Source: Gordionus sp. m RMFG-2023 (lineage: Eukaryota; Nematomorpha; Gordioida; Chordodea; Parachordodidae). From it: a DNA stretch of 64,000 nt. The notes beneath the pieces are model-generated. The model worked only from the letters and a program-made list of their open reading frames with translations. It made no database searches and was not told the DNA's origin. Shown piece by piece: positions 19,836 through 32,100 of the stretch. The DNA lies in assembly GCF_954871325.1 (NCBI RefSeq), contig NC_088775.1, positions 85,413,561-85,477,560 of the forward strand, given 5' to 3'. The translations under genes and the position numbers were made by a program. Position 1 is the first letter of the stretch, and each line of letters starts with the position of its first letter.

Positions 19836-20594
19836 CTATATAAATGTACAAAATAAAGTTTATTATATTATTAATTTTGTTGACATTTTTTTTATAAAGT
19901 ATGTGAAAGTTATATATAATAAATTTTAAATTTTTTTGGCAAAATTATAATATTTTGTTTCTATTCCAATGTAATATCTAACATAAAAATATCATTTCAA
20001 ATAAACATTTAAAATACGACTGTTGAAAAATCCTTTACGTCATGTTAAAAAGAAGTTTGATTATACGCTTTTGTATCTGCCCAAACAAATCAAATAGATA
20101 AAAGATTAAACATCACGTAGATGAGAGTTTGGTTATAATATAATAAACCTCGGGATATAGGAATCTGACTTTTTCTAAAATAATAAACTTAAATTTTTGC
20201 AAGTTTTTAAAAATAAAAATTGTATATATATAATATAATAAAGGCTTTAACCACTTATATTCTATTATATATAATATAAGTGGTAATATCTTAAGGTTAT
20301 ACTAAAATAGAATTTTAAGGATATGAGGATCAGCAATTTAGATACTAATTTTAAAAATCTAAAAGACCCAGAACAGAAATCATAAATAAGATTTTTTAAT
20401 AACACATTTGTTATGTTTATGATAAATACATATAATTTTTATTTGCAAAAATTGTTCTAAGTTTTACAACATCCCTATGCTTATTTAACCTTCCCCGTAA
20501 ATGGCCTATGATTTTGCTACAACTTTTTTTTAGACAAATTGTGAAAAAGGAATTTAGGTAATTATACAAATTTATTATAATAAAAATCTATTAC
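19836..20594 (-). other. AP-2 intron, 759 bp
   Basis: AT-rich sequence between donor TTTTTA/GTAATA and acceptor TTTATATAG on the minus strand. Nothing else was seen in it. Confidence 0.5.
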
Positions 20595-21448
20595 TAAAAA
20601 CAGTTCGTTTTTAATTAAGGTAACTGAATTGTCCGCGTTTACAAAAATTATTTGTTTCTCGAAATTAATGTCATCATTTTTACAGTTGTTATTAATAATA
20701 CTGGTAATAGCATCAGATTTATGACCGCTCATATTATTAAAATGTATATCATTCGATTCCGTGAATGTTGAGTTTGCATCGGGACAGGAAGGGATAGATA
20801 AATTATTGATAGAATCACCGGTATTAGAAATTAGAACAATTTCATGATTAGATATTTTGTTTGTTAATTTTTTATCTTCGATATTGTTAATGTATACCTC
20901 ATTCATCTCATTACTCTCACTTAAGATGGATGTTTTTTTCTCCTCTTTTTCAATGAATTCAAGGTCTGAATTAGCAATCTTTTCCGGGGAACAATAACCG
21001 TTGAGGCCCCGTAAAAGATCCTTTCGAACAGTTGCATCGTAATTCGCCTGCGTAAAAATATTTTTTTCCTTAGTCACCCTGGCATTATCGTTGTCCATTT
21101 CTATGTTCATATCTTCCATTTTATTCATTATTGATATCTCTTTACCATTGATAGGTTTTAGATCACCGAAGGTATGACTAGATAGCCTTTTAATATTATT
21201 AAGGTTGATTCTTACTATGTCCTCCTCAACTAGTGCCTTTTTTTGTAGAATACAATCCTGATCCTTATAATCATTATTTGAATTAGCACTGAGAAGCGCG
21301 TGGCCATTTAATTCATCGGAAGTTAGAAACAAATGAGAATTATTAGGGAAGCAAGTTTTAACGTCTTTCGCAACATTCATTTATAATCGAATCATCTCTT
21401 GAATGGTATATTTTTTACCAGAATATATTATTCGACAGCCTGAACCTC
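20595..21448 (-). CDS. Probable first coding exon of the AP-2 gene
   Basis: An open frame begins at ATG 21380 (MNVAKDVKTCFPNNSHLFLT) directly after an in-frame TAA and runs 262 codons to a GTAATA donor (20594-20593). That splices in phase 0 to DKNDYF. Such an open length is unlikely by chance in DNA this AT-rich. The product is acidic and Asn/Ser-rich with many Glu and Asp (KEEKKTSILSESNEMNEVYI, KSDAITSIINNNCKNDDINF), compatible with an activation domain. It lacks the short MLWKLTD start of known AP-2 isoforms and has no recognised domain. A pyrimidine-rich acceptor TTTTTTAG (21450-21449) would give 68 bp of 5' UTR. Membership of AP-2 rests on strand, order, spacing and phase, not homology. 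Confidence 0.6.
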
Positions 21449-23640
21449 CTAAAAAATTGCAATAATAAAATGACCAGAATATTTAAGTATACATTTAATA
21501 TTATTTTGCCACTGATAATTCTTTATATTTTTTCTCTTTTAAATAAATTTTTTGTATTTTCTTTTATCGATAAAAATTTATTATAAACTTAATACAAAAT
21601 ACAATTTAAGAAAAAATTAATATAAAAACCTATAAATGTACGCATTTATCTTTTATGTCAAATAAAAAGAACTTTTTTTTTACTTACTTAACATTAGACA
21701 ATTGTTAAATAATAATAAATATAAAAGACATAGTAAAAGGGATTGAACAATATTATTTATTTTTTATATAACAATAATATGATATAAGAAAAGAATTTAT
21801 TTTAAAAAAATGATTAAATGGTATATAGAATATAGAAACACGATTACGATGCAATTACCTATATTTCAAGAATAATCAATATACATAATATCCATTTTAT
21901 AATTGAATTATTTCATAATTTGGAGGAGCTCTCCAAAATTGACTTGGGGAGTGAAGGGCCATAGCGATGAGCACATTGGTGTTTTATAGCCAATTGTATA
22001 ATGTGATAATCGGGCAGAAATAAAACAAAACATTTTGCTAGGATAAAAATGAGAAAATAATGATATAAATCCTAGTAAATTTTTATTATCGTTTTTTACT
22101 TTCAAATCCAAGTAGTGCCTCGTAGATCACAAATCTGGAATAATAAAACAACCTTTTGGACAATTTTATAAAGGATGGCTAGATAATGGAATAGGGTAGA
22201 TTTAAAAATTTGTTTAATAAATTTATATGCGGGGAGGAGTCTAAGGTAATTAATATAGGAATCGAATATGTCCTGAACTATCATATAATTCGTTCATAAA
22301 CAGGAATATGATAATATTATATTTTTGCCTAATAACATCATTAATTTAGTTTAGCAATCTAATGATCAGTTCGTTCTTAAACTTATTTGATATACTCTGT
22401 ATAATTCATATTAAACAATTGAACCTCAAAAGCCATTTAATGCTGTTTATGTTTACTTATTAAATAATACTATTACCTAAAACAAGATAAAAGTAAATAT
22501 ATACGCATTAAAAAATGTAATATTATATAATAAATTTTTTAATATTCAATGGTTGAGTAGGTTTTCAGGTAAGAATGTTACCTTTATTTTTTTATTAGAT
22601 ACATATAAATATAAAGAAAAATGAAAGTTTTTTTTGTAATTAGACAAAAAGAAAAATTATTTATAGTTTTATACACATCATTTATAAAATGTGTGTATAT
22701 AATTATTTGGTTATTTTTTATTAATATTGATCAAATAATACTATAGTTTCTCTATAAGTTAGCAATCCTGATAATCTTACGAAAATTAAATTTCCGAAAT
22801 AAAAAAAATTAAAACCTCGGCCAATAATTAATTAGCTTTAAAGCAGGGGCCTGGGTGAATAAACACGAACGCCAAGACCAATTTTTACGAAATATAGGCC
22901 CAAGCCAAAAAATAAAACTCTTTACAGATCTGATTCAGGCCGGTTCTTAATATTTATTTTTTATCATTTAAATATAAATCTTTACCAGAGGCGAAACAGA
23001 TATCCCCGATCGTGAGAGCACAAGCCATATTTTGAAAAATATGAGGGCCTCAATGGCCATCCAAAATATATAAAATTAAAAAACAATTTTCCAAACCCCC
23101 CCTCTCCCCATCGGAAATTTGCCTGTTTTCATAATTAACATTTTACGCTAACAAAAATTTCCCTCTACACCCCCCCTCCCCTCCTCCTCATTTAATTTTT
23201 AAAGATAGTATGGGGAGAGGGACACTTTAAGTACAAGGGAACGTTGGTTCGCTCTAGTTATAATTTAAATATCTCTGTAGACTTAATACATACATGATTG
23301 GTTAAAATGTTTTGAAAAATATTTACTATTTAATTTTACAGAGGGCGTTTTTAGCATACTAAAAATAACAAAAAAATAATGCAAACCTTTATGGTTTGGA
23401 TTTATGACGTTTTTAAAATATTAATAAATAAATTTAGGAAATTTATAACCTCTAATATTTTTAGACAATTTCTTAGAATCATAAAACATGAATTAAATAT
23501 AATTCTGAACGATATTTGTAAAGTTAATGGGCTAGATCATGGTTGGTCATTAAAAGGTTGGTTCTATTAATCATTGCATATTTATTTTGATTAAAATAAA
23601 ATAAATGCATAATTTCAATGAATATTTATCAATTTAAAAT
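21449..23640. other. Non-coding region upstream of the AP-2 first coding exon
   Basis: Mostly AT-rich. Two weak minus-strand frames (22111-21908 and 22284-22102) occupy a slightly less AT-rich patch but match nothing known to me. Around 22845-22950, GGGGCCTGGG, AGGCCCAAGCC and TCAGGCCGG motifs look like a degraded GATCTGCA-type MITE. C-rich tracts occur at 23095-23112 and 23167-23190. No promoter can be assigned. Confidence 0.4.
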
Positions 23641-23653
23641 ATAAATAATATAA

Positions 23654-23850
23654 GGGAGAGTGGGGCTAGTAGAGCCGATTTTTGTAAAAACGGTTATAAG
23701 ATATTATAAAGAACAATATATCTATATGAATTGATGCCTATAAATATACTCTATAAATGGCCTTATTTTCAAAAATACGCTCATATTTTTGTAATTTTAT
23801 TTTTTTGTAAAAGTTAAAATTTTGCCCAACAAGCCCTAATAACAGGGTTA
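23654..23850 (+). mobile_element. Tc1/mariner-like left end
   Basis: GGGAGAGTGGGGCTAGTAGA, then GCC, after a TAA, resembles the widespread arthropod element end of the GGGAGAGTGGGGCAAG type. No matching right end was found nearby, so only a fragment is claimed. Confidence 0.35.
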
Positions 23851-24314
23851 GGCAAACACTGCAAGGAGCTTCCTAATCCATTAGTTTTTTTTTTGAGCTA
23901 TATCGAATTGAAATGCATTTTTATTTAGTAATAATGATACGTATAGAATTATTTTATTATTTAAAATATCATAATACATTTACATTGAAGCTAATTATAT
24001 ACAAAAATTGAAACTTAATTTTGGTTAATTTATTAAACATTTTGGACATGTAAAAATAAGGATTTTAAGGAGAGATTATGATTTCCTAACGTAAATCATC
24101 ATACGCTGCCATGAAATCTTCCTTTATGGTGGTTATATTCACTTTATATTTTATAATTCACATTTATTTTATTTTTCAATGCCGCCATTTCATAGTTTTT
24201 TTATATGCCAGTTTATATATATAATTTTTTTATATTCACATTAATTTAAAATAGTGTATTAGAAAAGTTATTAGAAATTTATGCTCAATGATATTTCTTA
24301 AAAAATTTTATTAT

Positions 24315-24355
24315 CCCCCCCCCCCCCGCCCCGACCAAATTCCTGCGTACGCGCT
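24315..24355 (-). mobile_element. hAT-like end with poly-C tract
   Basis: Thirteen C followed by GCCCCGACC and AATTCCTGCGTACGCGCTTG. The complement CAAGCGCGTACGCAGGAATT has the look of hAT termini such as the one at 11211. The other end was not found. Confidence 0.35.
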
Positions 24356-24359
24356 TGAT

Positions 24360-25239
24360 TAAACCATATTTTTTTAATGGTATTAATTATACATTATAAT
24401 TACCTGATAATTAATTAGTTATAAATTTAATTATATAAATTTTTATGTTAATAATCATTTTTTTTTGATAATAACATTTGCTCATGATTTTTTGAGTATA
24501 GAAAACCTAAAGAAAAATTATTATGATTAGCTGTGCATTATATGCAAGAAGAAATATTCCTTCTCAAGAAAGAGGAAGAGTGGATTAAATGCATTCATTA
24601 AGAAGAATAGGCGTATGCTTAATGTATATAAGATGTATTTGTTTGTTATTTATGTAAATAAAAATATCAAAATTTTGTCATTTATAAATTGATAATGATA
24701 TAAATTGTTGTTGTGTAACCATAAGTTTCATGATTAAATTATTGAAATAACCATTTTAACATGTAGATGATTAAGATAATAATTTATAAAATCATTAAAT
24801 AGTTATTGATTATTTTTATAAATAAGAATGCATAACAAAAGATAATTAAGATATTAATTTATAAAACATTATCATTAAATAGATGATAATAAATTTAGAT
24901 GCATACTAATTAAATTAGTGTATAATTAAATTTTTATATAACTAAAAAAAGTAGGATATTAACATATAGGTCTTTTACAAGTATTTCATATTGTAATATT
25001 TATAATAAAATTTTAAAGATTGCCAGCCAATACATACCATGTTTTGACTAGTCAGAAAAACAACTTTCACATAACCTCATCAAGCTCATAAATTATTATA
25101 GATAGAGCTTTACTTTAAATTTTATTTTAATGATTAAGAATTGGGTTACAATGATATAAAATTTGTTTGGTTAAACCCAAATCTAAATGACTTTTTTTGA
25201 AAAAAAACAAAAACATGATCATTCACGGCACATTTCCCC
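24360..25239 (+). mobile_element. pogo/Tigger-like element copy 3 (left-truncated)
   Basis: Homologous to the copies at 12399-13250 and 13362-15171 (the latter in reverse). It ends ACGGCACATTTCCCC next to a TA at 25240-25241. Near 24570-24610 the pieces EEEWIKCIH and AYA line up with the zinc-finger tail of pogo-type transposases, here with the Trp that copy 2 has lost. The left terminus is missing and the frame is broken. Confidence 0.6.
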
Positions 25240-25552
25240 TATCGAGTACCTACTCATATAATATATAGAATTTCGAAGCAAACGTATTAAAAATTTACAG
25301 GTGAAATGAAAATAAGTAGTAACATCGTTCTGGTTTTTGCAAAACTATTTCTTCTCAGTATTCTTCATTTAATTCCGCTGAAATCAATCTTATTCTATTT
25401 CGTGTTGGATTTTTTTCTATTTACATAAAATACATTAGAGGTGTTAGGCCAGCTGCCCCTTCTAGCACTCCACTGAACCAAATTTTTTTATTAAATATCC
25501 AATTTTTTATTTATATTTTCTATTTTATTCCCATTTTAATTTGCGTGATTTA

Positions 25553-25632
25553 GCTAAATGGTAAATCTTTATAGAATGATTGAGAATTAAGAAACCCGGG
25601 TTCGTATTCTGCTATCTTTAATATTCTTAAGG
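25553..25632 (+). repeat. tRNA-like sequence (SINE or tRNA relic)
   Basis: An A-box-like TTAGCTAAATGG (25558) is followed 43 bp later by a B-box-like GGGTTCGTATTC (25608), the spacing and order of an internal Pol III promoter. Acceptor and anticodon stems do not pair, so it is not a working tRNA gene. It resembles the tRNA-like sequence at 41990-42062. Confidence 0.45.
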
Positions 25633-25639
25633 ACATAAT

Positions 25640-28190
25640 GACTCCCGACAAAACCAGTTTGAATAATAAGATTATGTCAAAAACTATCTAAATTTTGAAG
25701 TCAAGCTTTCGGTGCTCCAATTTGATTTAATTATCTTTTAGAAATAAAAATAAACTTAATTATATAAATATTCATTAAAATGTAAAAAATGATGTTATTG
25801 AAAAATAATAACTCATAAATAAATTCAAGGTGAAATGAAAATAAAATAATGATGAATTTAATTATTATTAAAATAGGAAAAAATAATATATAATAGGTCT
25901 ATTTAATAAAGTTAATAAAGTGTTTGATTATTTAATTGATATTATTTTTTTATTAATTGCATATGAGTTGTATATATTTTATACTTATAATATTTTCATA
26001 ATAAATTTATTTCTAACCTTTTAAATCCTTTTATAATATAAGAATCAAAATTTTATTAAAAAAATTCTCTTACTTTGGGATATGAAATTTTAGACACATG
26101 CAAAAAAATTAAAATAAGGGTGGTTATAAAATTGAATAGAATGGGATTCTCATAATATTACAAAACTTCGTAGGGCCATCAAAATTTTATGGTGACGATT
26201 TTGTTAGCAATATAAAAAAAAATATAGCCCACTATGTCATGTTTTAGGACGAGAGATTAAGATTATTTTTAAGTTATAGGTATTTTTCTTACCAAACTTA
26301 CTCCCCTCTCGCTCAAAAACTTCAAATAATATATTTTTTATGAAAAATCAATTGGAAATTTTTACGACTTATATATTATTATTCTAAATTTAAGATCCAA
26401 TTTTAATAAATAAGCCAATTTTTTAAAATTAAAAAAATGTTTAATTCAAATTGACCAAAAAATCGTTTTCTAGACGACTCTAGCCTACATCAGGGATTAG
26501 CCGATTCAATTTAAATAAGAAAATCTTTGATGTTACAATGAAAAAGATAAGCATAATTTTTTGGCAGATCCAATTCGTAATTGAATATAATATAAATATA
26601 TATATTATTTATTTATAATTTACTATATTTTTCCTAAGAAATGGCAGAATTCTTCTGCAGGAAAATTATTGATTTATAACGATTTATATCGATTATCATG
26701 AAGTGAGACTTCGTCGAAGTAACCATAAAAATTAAGGGAATTTCCATTCTTGATAAAAAGATTATATACAATAACATAAGAAAAATTTATATTTCATTTT
26801 AATACTGCGTTTTTCAGTGATTTGAATTGAATTTTATAAGATTTTATATGAAATATGAATAGCTTTGTTTTTCTCAAAAAAAAATATAAATAAAATTTAA
26901 AATGGATTTTTTTTTATATTGTAAATATAAAAATATCCCTTTCAGCTTTAATTTTATTTTCTTTTTAATATCAAAAATAAGTTAATAACTTATTGTAAAA
27001 AAAATAATAATATATAGCATACCATTTTTGTTTAAAACTAAAATATAAATTTGCCAATAGCCAGAAGTGGTTTATTTCGGAAAGATTATAGTAAAATAAA
27101 ATGTTAAAAAAATATTAAATAATTTATAAAGATCTAAGACTGCGTCCAGGCTATTTTATTATTTCCTATAAAGTTTTTAAGTGTAAAATTTTATATGTTT
27201 TGGACCCAGTTTTAAATAATATGTATATATTTCTATTATATTTTACCTCTCGTGACCTTTTATATATGTATAATTTTCTTGTTCTTAACCTCTTCCCCTT
27301 TAACGCTTCAAATTCCGGGTCTTTTGAGACATGTTATAAGCGAGTTTATTAATTCTAAAAAAAATTTTGGGGATTCGGTCGGGCCTTATATTCAAAAAGT
27401 TGATCCTAGCTTTGAAACACATAGCATCATTAAGATAAAGCTCTATGGCTTATTTTGTAGACATCCACTGGATATATTTATTTAGTTTAAAAGTATTATA
27501 TGTATACTGGGATTAGGGTTCGATATTGAATATGTTTTAAATGTTCTAAGATATTGTCAAATATATACATTCCAAAAAGAAAATTATAACAAGAACTCAA
27601 ATATTAATACGTAGATATTCCCGGACAATCTATGAAAACTTTTAATAAACGTTGATAAAACTTGCCTTAGAAATTTATTTTACCCTTTGGGGTGAAAGTG
27701 CAATATTGAATTTCAGAGATGAGTATCTAGTAAAATTCAATACAATTGATAGAATTCATTCACCATTATTTGGCTTAAATCATCTTATTTTTTTTTTCAT
27801 TCAATCAAATATTTTGTCAAATTTTTATGTTCCCTGAAATATTGTTAAACCTCAGATTTCTAAAAAATACAATCCATTTTAAATCCCACTCTTTGATGTA
27901 GATTTCCGTTCCAAAACCTGACCGTCTAGGTCTTCATTCTCTCATATTCCTCAGCATTTTAGTTTTCATATTCTCACTCGCCGAATTTTGTTATACTTCT
28001 TATAGATACTCCAACACTATTAATTCATCTCATATCGCAGTTTTTGACCTATGGAACAGTAAAGGCCCAAGCAACGACACAACATTCCGTCATTCTGTCA
28101 AATACTTACACCGAAAAAATTCCGATCTCTCTTCCCCCGTCTAAATTGGTAACAATAGGACCCCTTTACCTTTAATTCAGCCCTCAACCA
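25640..28190. other. Non-coding AT-rich DNA
   Basis: No gene, RNA or element could be named. A plus-strand frame at 27252-27485 (from LQIPGLLRHVISEFINSKKN) and a less AT-rich zone 27900-28200 may be outlying parts of the LINE relic that follows, but this is only suggested by proximity. Confidence 0.4.
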
Positions 28191-28199
28191 TAAGCCACC

Positions 28200-28570
28200 G
28201 CGTTATGAATGGTTGAAACAATATCTAGTTTTAATCAACGTTTCTTAATTACCAATGAAGAACTTAGAATCGCAAATTTGTCTTCGATTAAAGTGCGAAA
28301 GGATAAACCAACGACATGTGCTCTCTGTAACACCCATATCGACAACTTAGGTCTTCCCTCTACATTGTCGTTTTTTAAAATGTATATCATACAGGCACCG
28401 TGCTATTAATTCAATCATAATAGAACGTTGAGAGCCACAGATATTACTTCCTCATTGGAATCCTTTGACCTCAACTCGACCACTAAGCCAGACACAATGG
28501 CATGACCCTCATTGGAACTAAAGTATATCCTTTGCTTGATTAACCTAATTTAGGTCGTTTTGCCAGATTC
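28200..28570 (+). mobile_element. LINE 3' coding relic with zinc knuckle (R2-like)
   Basis: A plus-strand frame from 28209 reads MVETISSFNQRFLITNEELR and VRKDKPTTCALCNTHIDNLG, then a His/Cys partner in another frame and, further on, NRTLRATDITSSLESFDLNS and TKPD. A CxxC...H...C knuckle after the reverse transcriptase, followed by a PD-type endonuclease start, is the layout of R2/NeSL-type LINEs. Here it is shifted and interrupted, and no reverse transcriptase was found upstream, so this is a short dead fragment. The clade assignment is uncertain. Confidence 0.4.
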
Positions 28571-28908
28571 TTATCTACTAATTCCATTATGAGAAGAGAA
28601 ATTTAAAAACCTATAAATATAGATACCAACCATTCTATTAAACATTCATGCGGTTTCAGACACCTGTACGGTTTATTAGTTAGAACTTAAACCCTAAAAA
28701 GCAATTAGACAAGAATAATTTTTGATCATAATAGTTTTTTTTTAAAATATGGATTTTATATAATTTGAAGAGATAATATATTTAATTTATAAATTTAATA
28801 AAAAATTTTAAAAATAAATAATGGATATGTCGTATGGGGATTCGGAATCCGTGGGGATTCGGAATCTATTGATTTAAAATCCTTTACCGAGGGCGATTTT
28901 AAAAAATT

Positions 28909-29141
28909 TAAAATCCGATTTAACCGGAAATATATTCTAGCACGTGTAGAGTATTTACCCTATAAATTTCAGCCAATTTTTCCATGAACTTTAGAACTAT
29001 TTCTAATTTATAATAATTTTTATATGTATTTTTCATATAAATTAAAAAAAATACTAAAATGTCTATGGCTGAAATGGCTGAAATTTATAGGGTAAATACT
29101 CCACTCATGCTAGAATACATTTCCGGTTAAATCGGATTTTA
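28909..29141. mobile_element. Foldback MITE (CCGGAAA family), copy 2
   Basis: Near-perfect inverted arms of 67 bp (28909-28975 and 29075-29141) starting AAAATCCGATTTAACCGG, with a loop of about 100 bp. It would form a strong hairpin if transcribed. Related to 12062-12375. Just upstream (28845-28865) GGGGATTCGGAATC occurs twice in tandem. Confidence 0.8.
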
Positions 29142-29149
29142 TTTTTCAA

Positions 29150-32100
29150 AATTCTTGTTTATAGTAGTATATTGTTTATAACATGGGGGGAAGGGGGAAG
29201 AGGAGGAGTTTATTTACTTAAAATTATATTAACCAGAACAAACAAATTTTCTACTATGGAGACAAAATTGTTAATAAAAGCGCTTGTTTTATTTAGTTCT
29301 CGCGATTTTAACATTAAATATTGTTGTAGGTTTTATAGAAAAAATATAATTTATGAATTAGTAATCTAAAAATAAAACAAAAATGATTAATAATATTTTA
29401 TAGTATTTGTAAAAATCAATTGTATAAAGTTGAATAACATGTTTTGCTTTAGTAAATAAAAAAATACATAATGGAATTTTTTTATAATAAAATTTTTAAC
29501 GCAAGTTGGCGTTAAAGAGCCTTTAAAATATAAAGCATTTTTAAAAAAATGATTTTTAGTTAAATTTAGTTTAAAAATAATTAATAACTAGTTGTTATAT
29601 TTCAAGTAACTAAATTTATTTGCAAGTTACTTTATAAATTATACATAACTAATCATTTTTAATTAAAAAAAAATTTGGATGCAAATTATCTAAAAGAATT
29701 TAAATAATGATAGGATTAAATAAATAAATAATAACCAAAAAAAATATACGACAATATAATATTTATTTGAACCGAAAAATATATATGTAGCGCCATATTT
29801 TTATTTAACTAAATTTTAAAATTTATATTTGGCTTTGACAATAAAATATTATCAAAATTAGTTTCTAAAAGACATAGTGTCCAAAAATAGGGTATAAACA
29901 AACGTCTAGAGTAGTGCTGGGTGTAAGTGAGACATCAAAATTAATAAACAGTAATTTAATTTGTAGAATAATCATATAAATGATGAGATATATTGAATAT
30001 ATTTTAAAAGTAACTTCAATTGTAGCCAAAAAGTTACATTCCAAAAAATGTAACTAGTTTCAGTTTCTAGTTATACATTTTTTTGCAAAAATGTAATTAA
30101 TTATTTTAACATCCTTAATTGTTACAAATCTTTTGGAGGAAATAAAAATCGATATGCTAATCTTTTTTTATTCTACAAGAAAAAAAAGTGAAATTTAAAA
30201 CAACTTAGTTTTGGATCAGGTATAAAGTTTTGAGTACCAATCTTCTTGGGAAAATATTTTTTTAAATACCTTGTATTTAGACAGGAGGGGGGGGGGGAGA
30301 AGTCTAATTCTTGTATATTTAAAATACTAAATACAATACTAATTGTATATGGGTATTTATTTAAAAAATGCAAAATATTTTGTATTTATTACTAAAGACG
30401 AAAACGATTACTTTTTTAAATTTTAAATGCATAATTCACAATTTATTTATTTAAATATAACATTGTGACACGAGTTAGCGAAGAAATTAATATCTGATCC
30501 CTTTAATCCTATTTTATTTTTAAAATGAGTATTTATGAGATAGAAACTAAAGATTTAAAATTTCTTAAGATAATGATATAGAACTGGAGAAAGATCGGTT
30601 CCTTTGAGTTTTTTTACCTATTAAGCTATTATATTTATAAGATATAAGCAGAAAATCTGTAACACTAACAACGTTCACATCCTCTACATGTTATTTAACA
30701 ATTTTAGATGGAAAATAAGGGGCCTTTTTGGCAACTCTTTCACATCCTTTTTTTAAAGATAGATGAGTAGCATATAGCGATGAAAAAAACATTTACATCA
30801 CACAAGCTTCTAGATAAAGCACCTTCTCTCAAAAAGATGAGATAATGAATTAGGCAAATGTTACATCCTTTTATATTAACGACATTATATTAGTTATGAA
30901 AATATCTAAAAAATGTTAATAATGCTTCTAACAATGTATAGTATATTATATTATTTAAAAGATGAATGCAAATTACATGATATATATGCTAAAATATATA
31001 TTTCTTTTTCTATTCTGTTCTGGTAAAAAGATTATTTAGGTGTGCAAATTTAAAAAATAGATCAAATGGGCATAGATTAAATTATATTTTACTTTATTAT
31101 ACTAAACGTTATCCTTTTTTTAAATATTTTTAAATGTGATTTATTTGTATTTTTTTATTTTATTGCATAGCCCTAAGCCAAAGGCTAATGCGGTTCGCCA
31201 GTTTTTTATCAAGCCTTAGCCTGAACTGCGTAGTTCGGTAAAAACCAACAGAAATTTATTGAAGTATAACTCTTAGATTTTAACGAATGTAGTCAGTTTG
31301 TTGTGTAATAAAATTAGCAAAACTGTGAATTAATCAACTGGTAAAAAATTATAAAACTGAGTTTTTATTTAAAAAACTGTAAAAATAATTTAAAAACCTG
31401 TGAAAATAATTTTAAAATTGAACATAATTATTAAACCGTGAGTATAATTATAAAAATGTGAAAATAATTTAAAGACTGCAAAATAATAATAAAAAAGTTT
31501 GCATATAATTTTTGCATCACTATACAGATAAAATATAATAACTGGAAAATTTTAGATACGAATGATATCATTCAACATATTTATTAGAATTTTCAAAAAT
31601 GGTTAATAATAATTTAAAAAATCGATTTCAAAATGCATCCGTCAAAGTATTTGTATTTAAATACTATTTTCGAAATTTTTTGATAGATATGTATTTATTT
31701 AATTTTTCTAAAATGTACTTGTATTTATATTCAAATATTATTTTTGAAGTGGATTTGTATTTATATATGGATACATTTTTTTTGAAAACTTGCTCAGCCA
31801 TGATTTTAAACCGCTTAAAAAGATTTAAATTGGACCCGTACCCCCCCCCCCTTGAAAAATTCCCGCCTCCTAGGACCTGGCCTCTTGTTAAAATTTTTGG
31901 CGCCCACAAATGGGTGCCAAATTTTTCCGGCCCCTTTTTTTAATTTTATTCGCCATTAACACTAAATCTTTTTGAAAAACAAATTGCTTCGAATAATTTT
32001 TAGTTATTAAAATTTTATTAGGCCAAATTAATTAAATAAAAAAAAATACTTAATAAAGATATTAGTTATAAAATATCTATTCACTCATTAATCATATGGA

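Noticed and set aside
31664-31943. Overlapping ORFs on both strands near the poly-C tract
   Set aside because: They result from a Pro/Gly-coding C/G run in AT-rich sequence; no motif on either strand.
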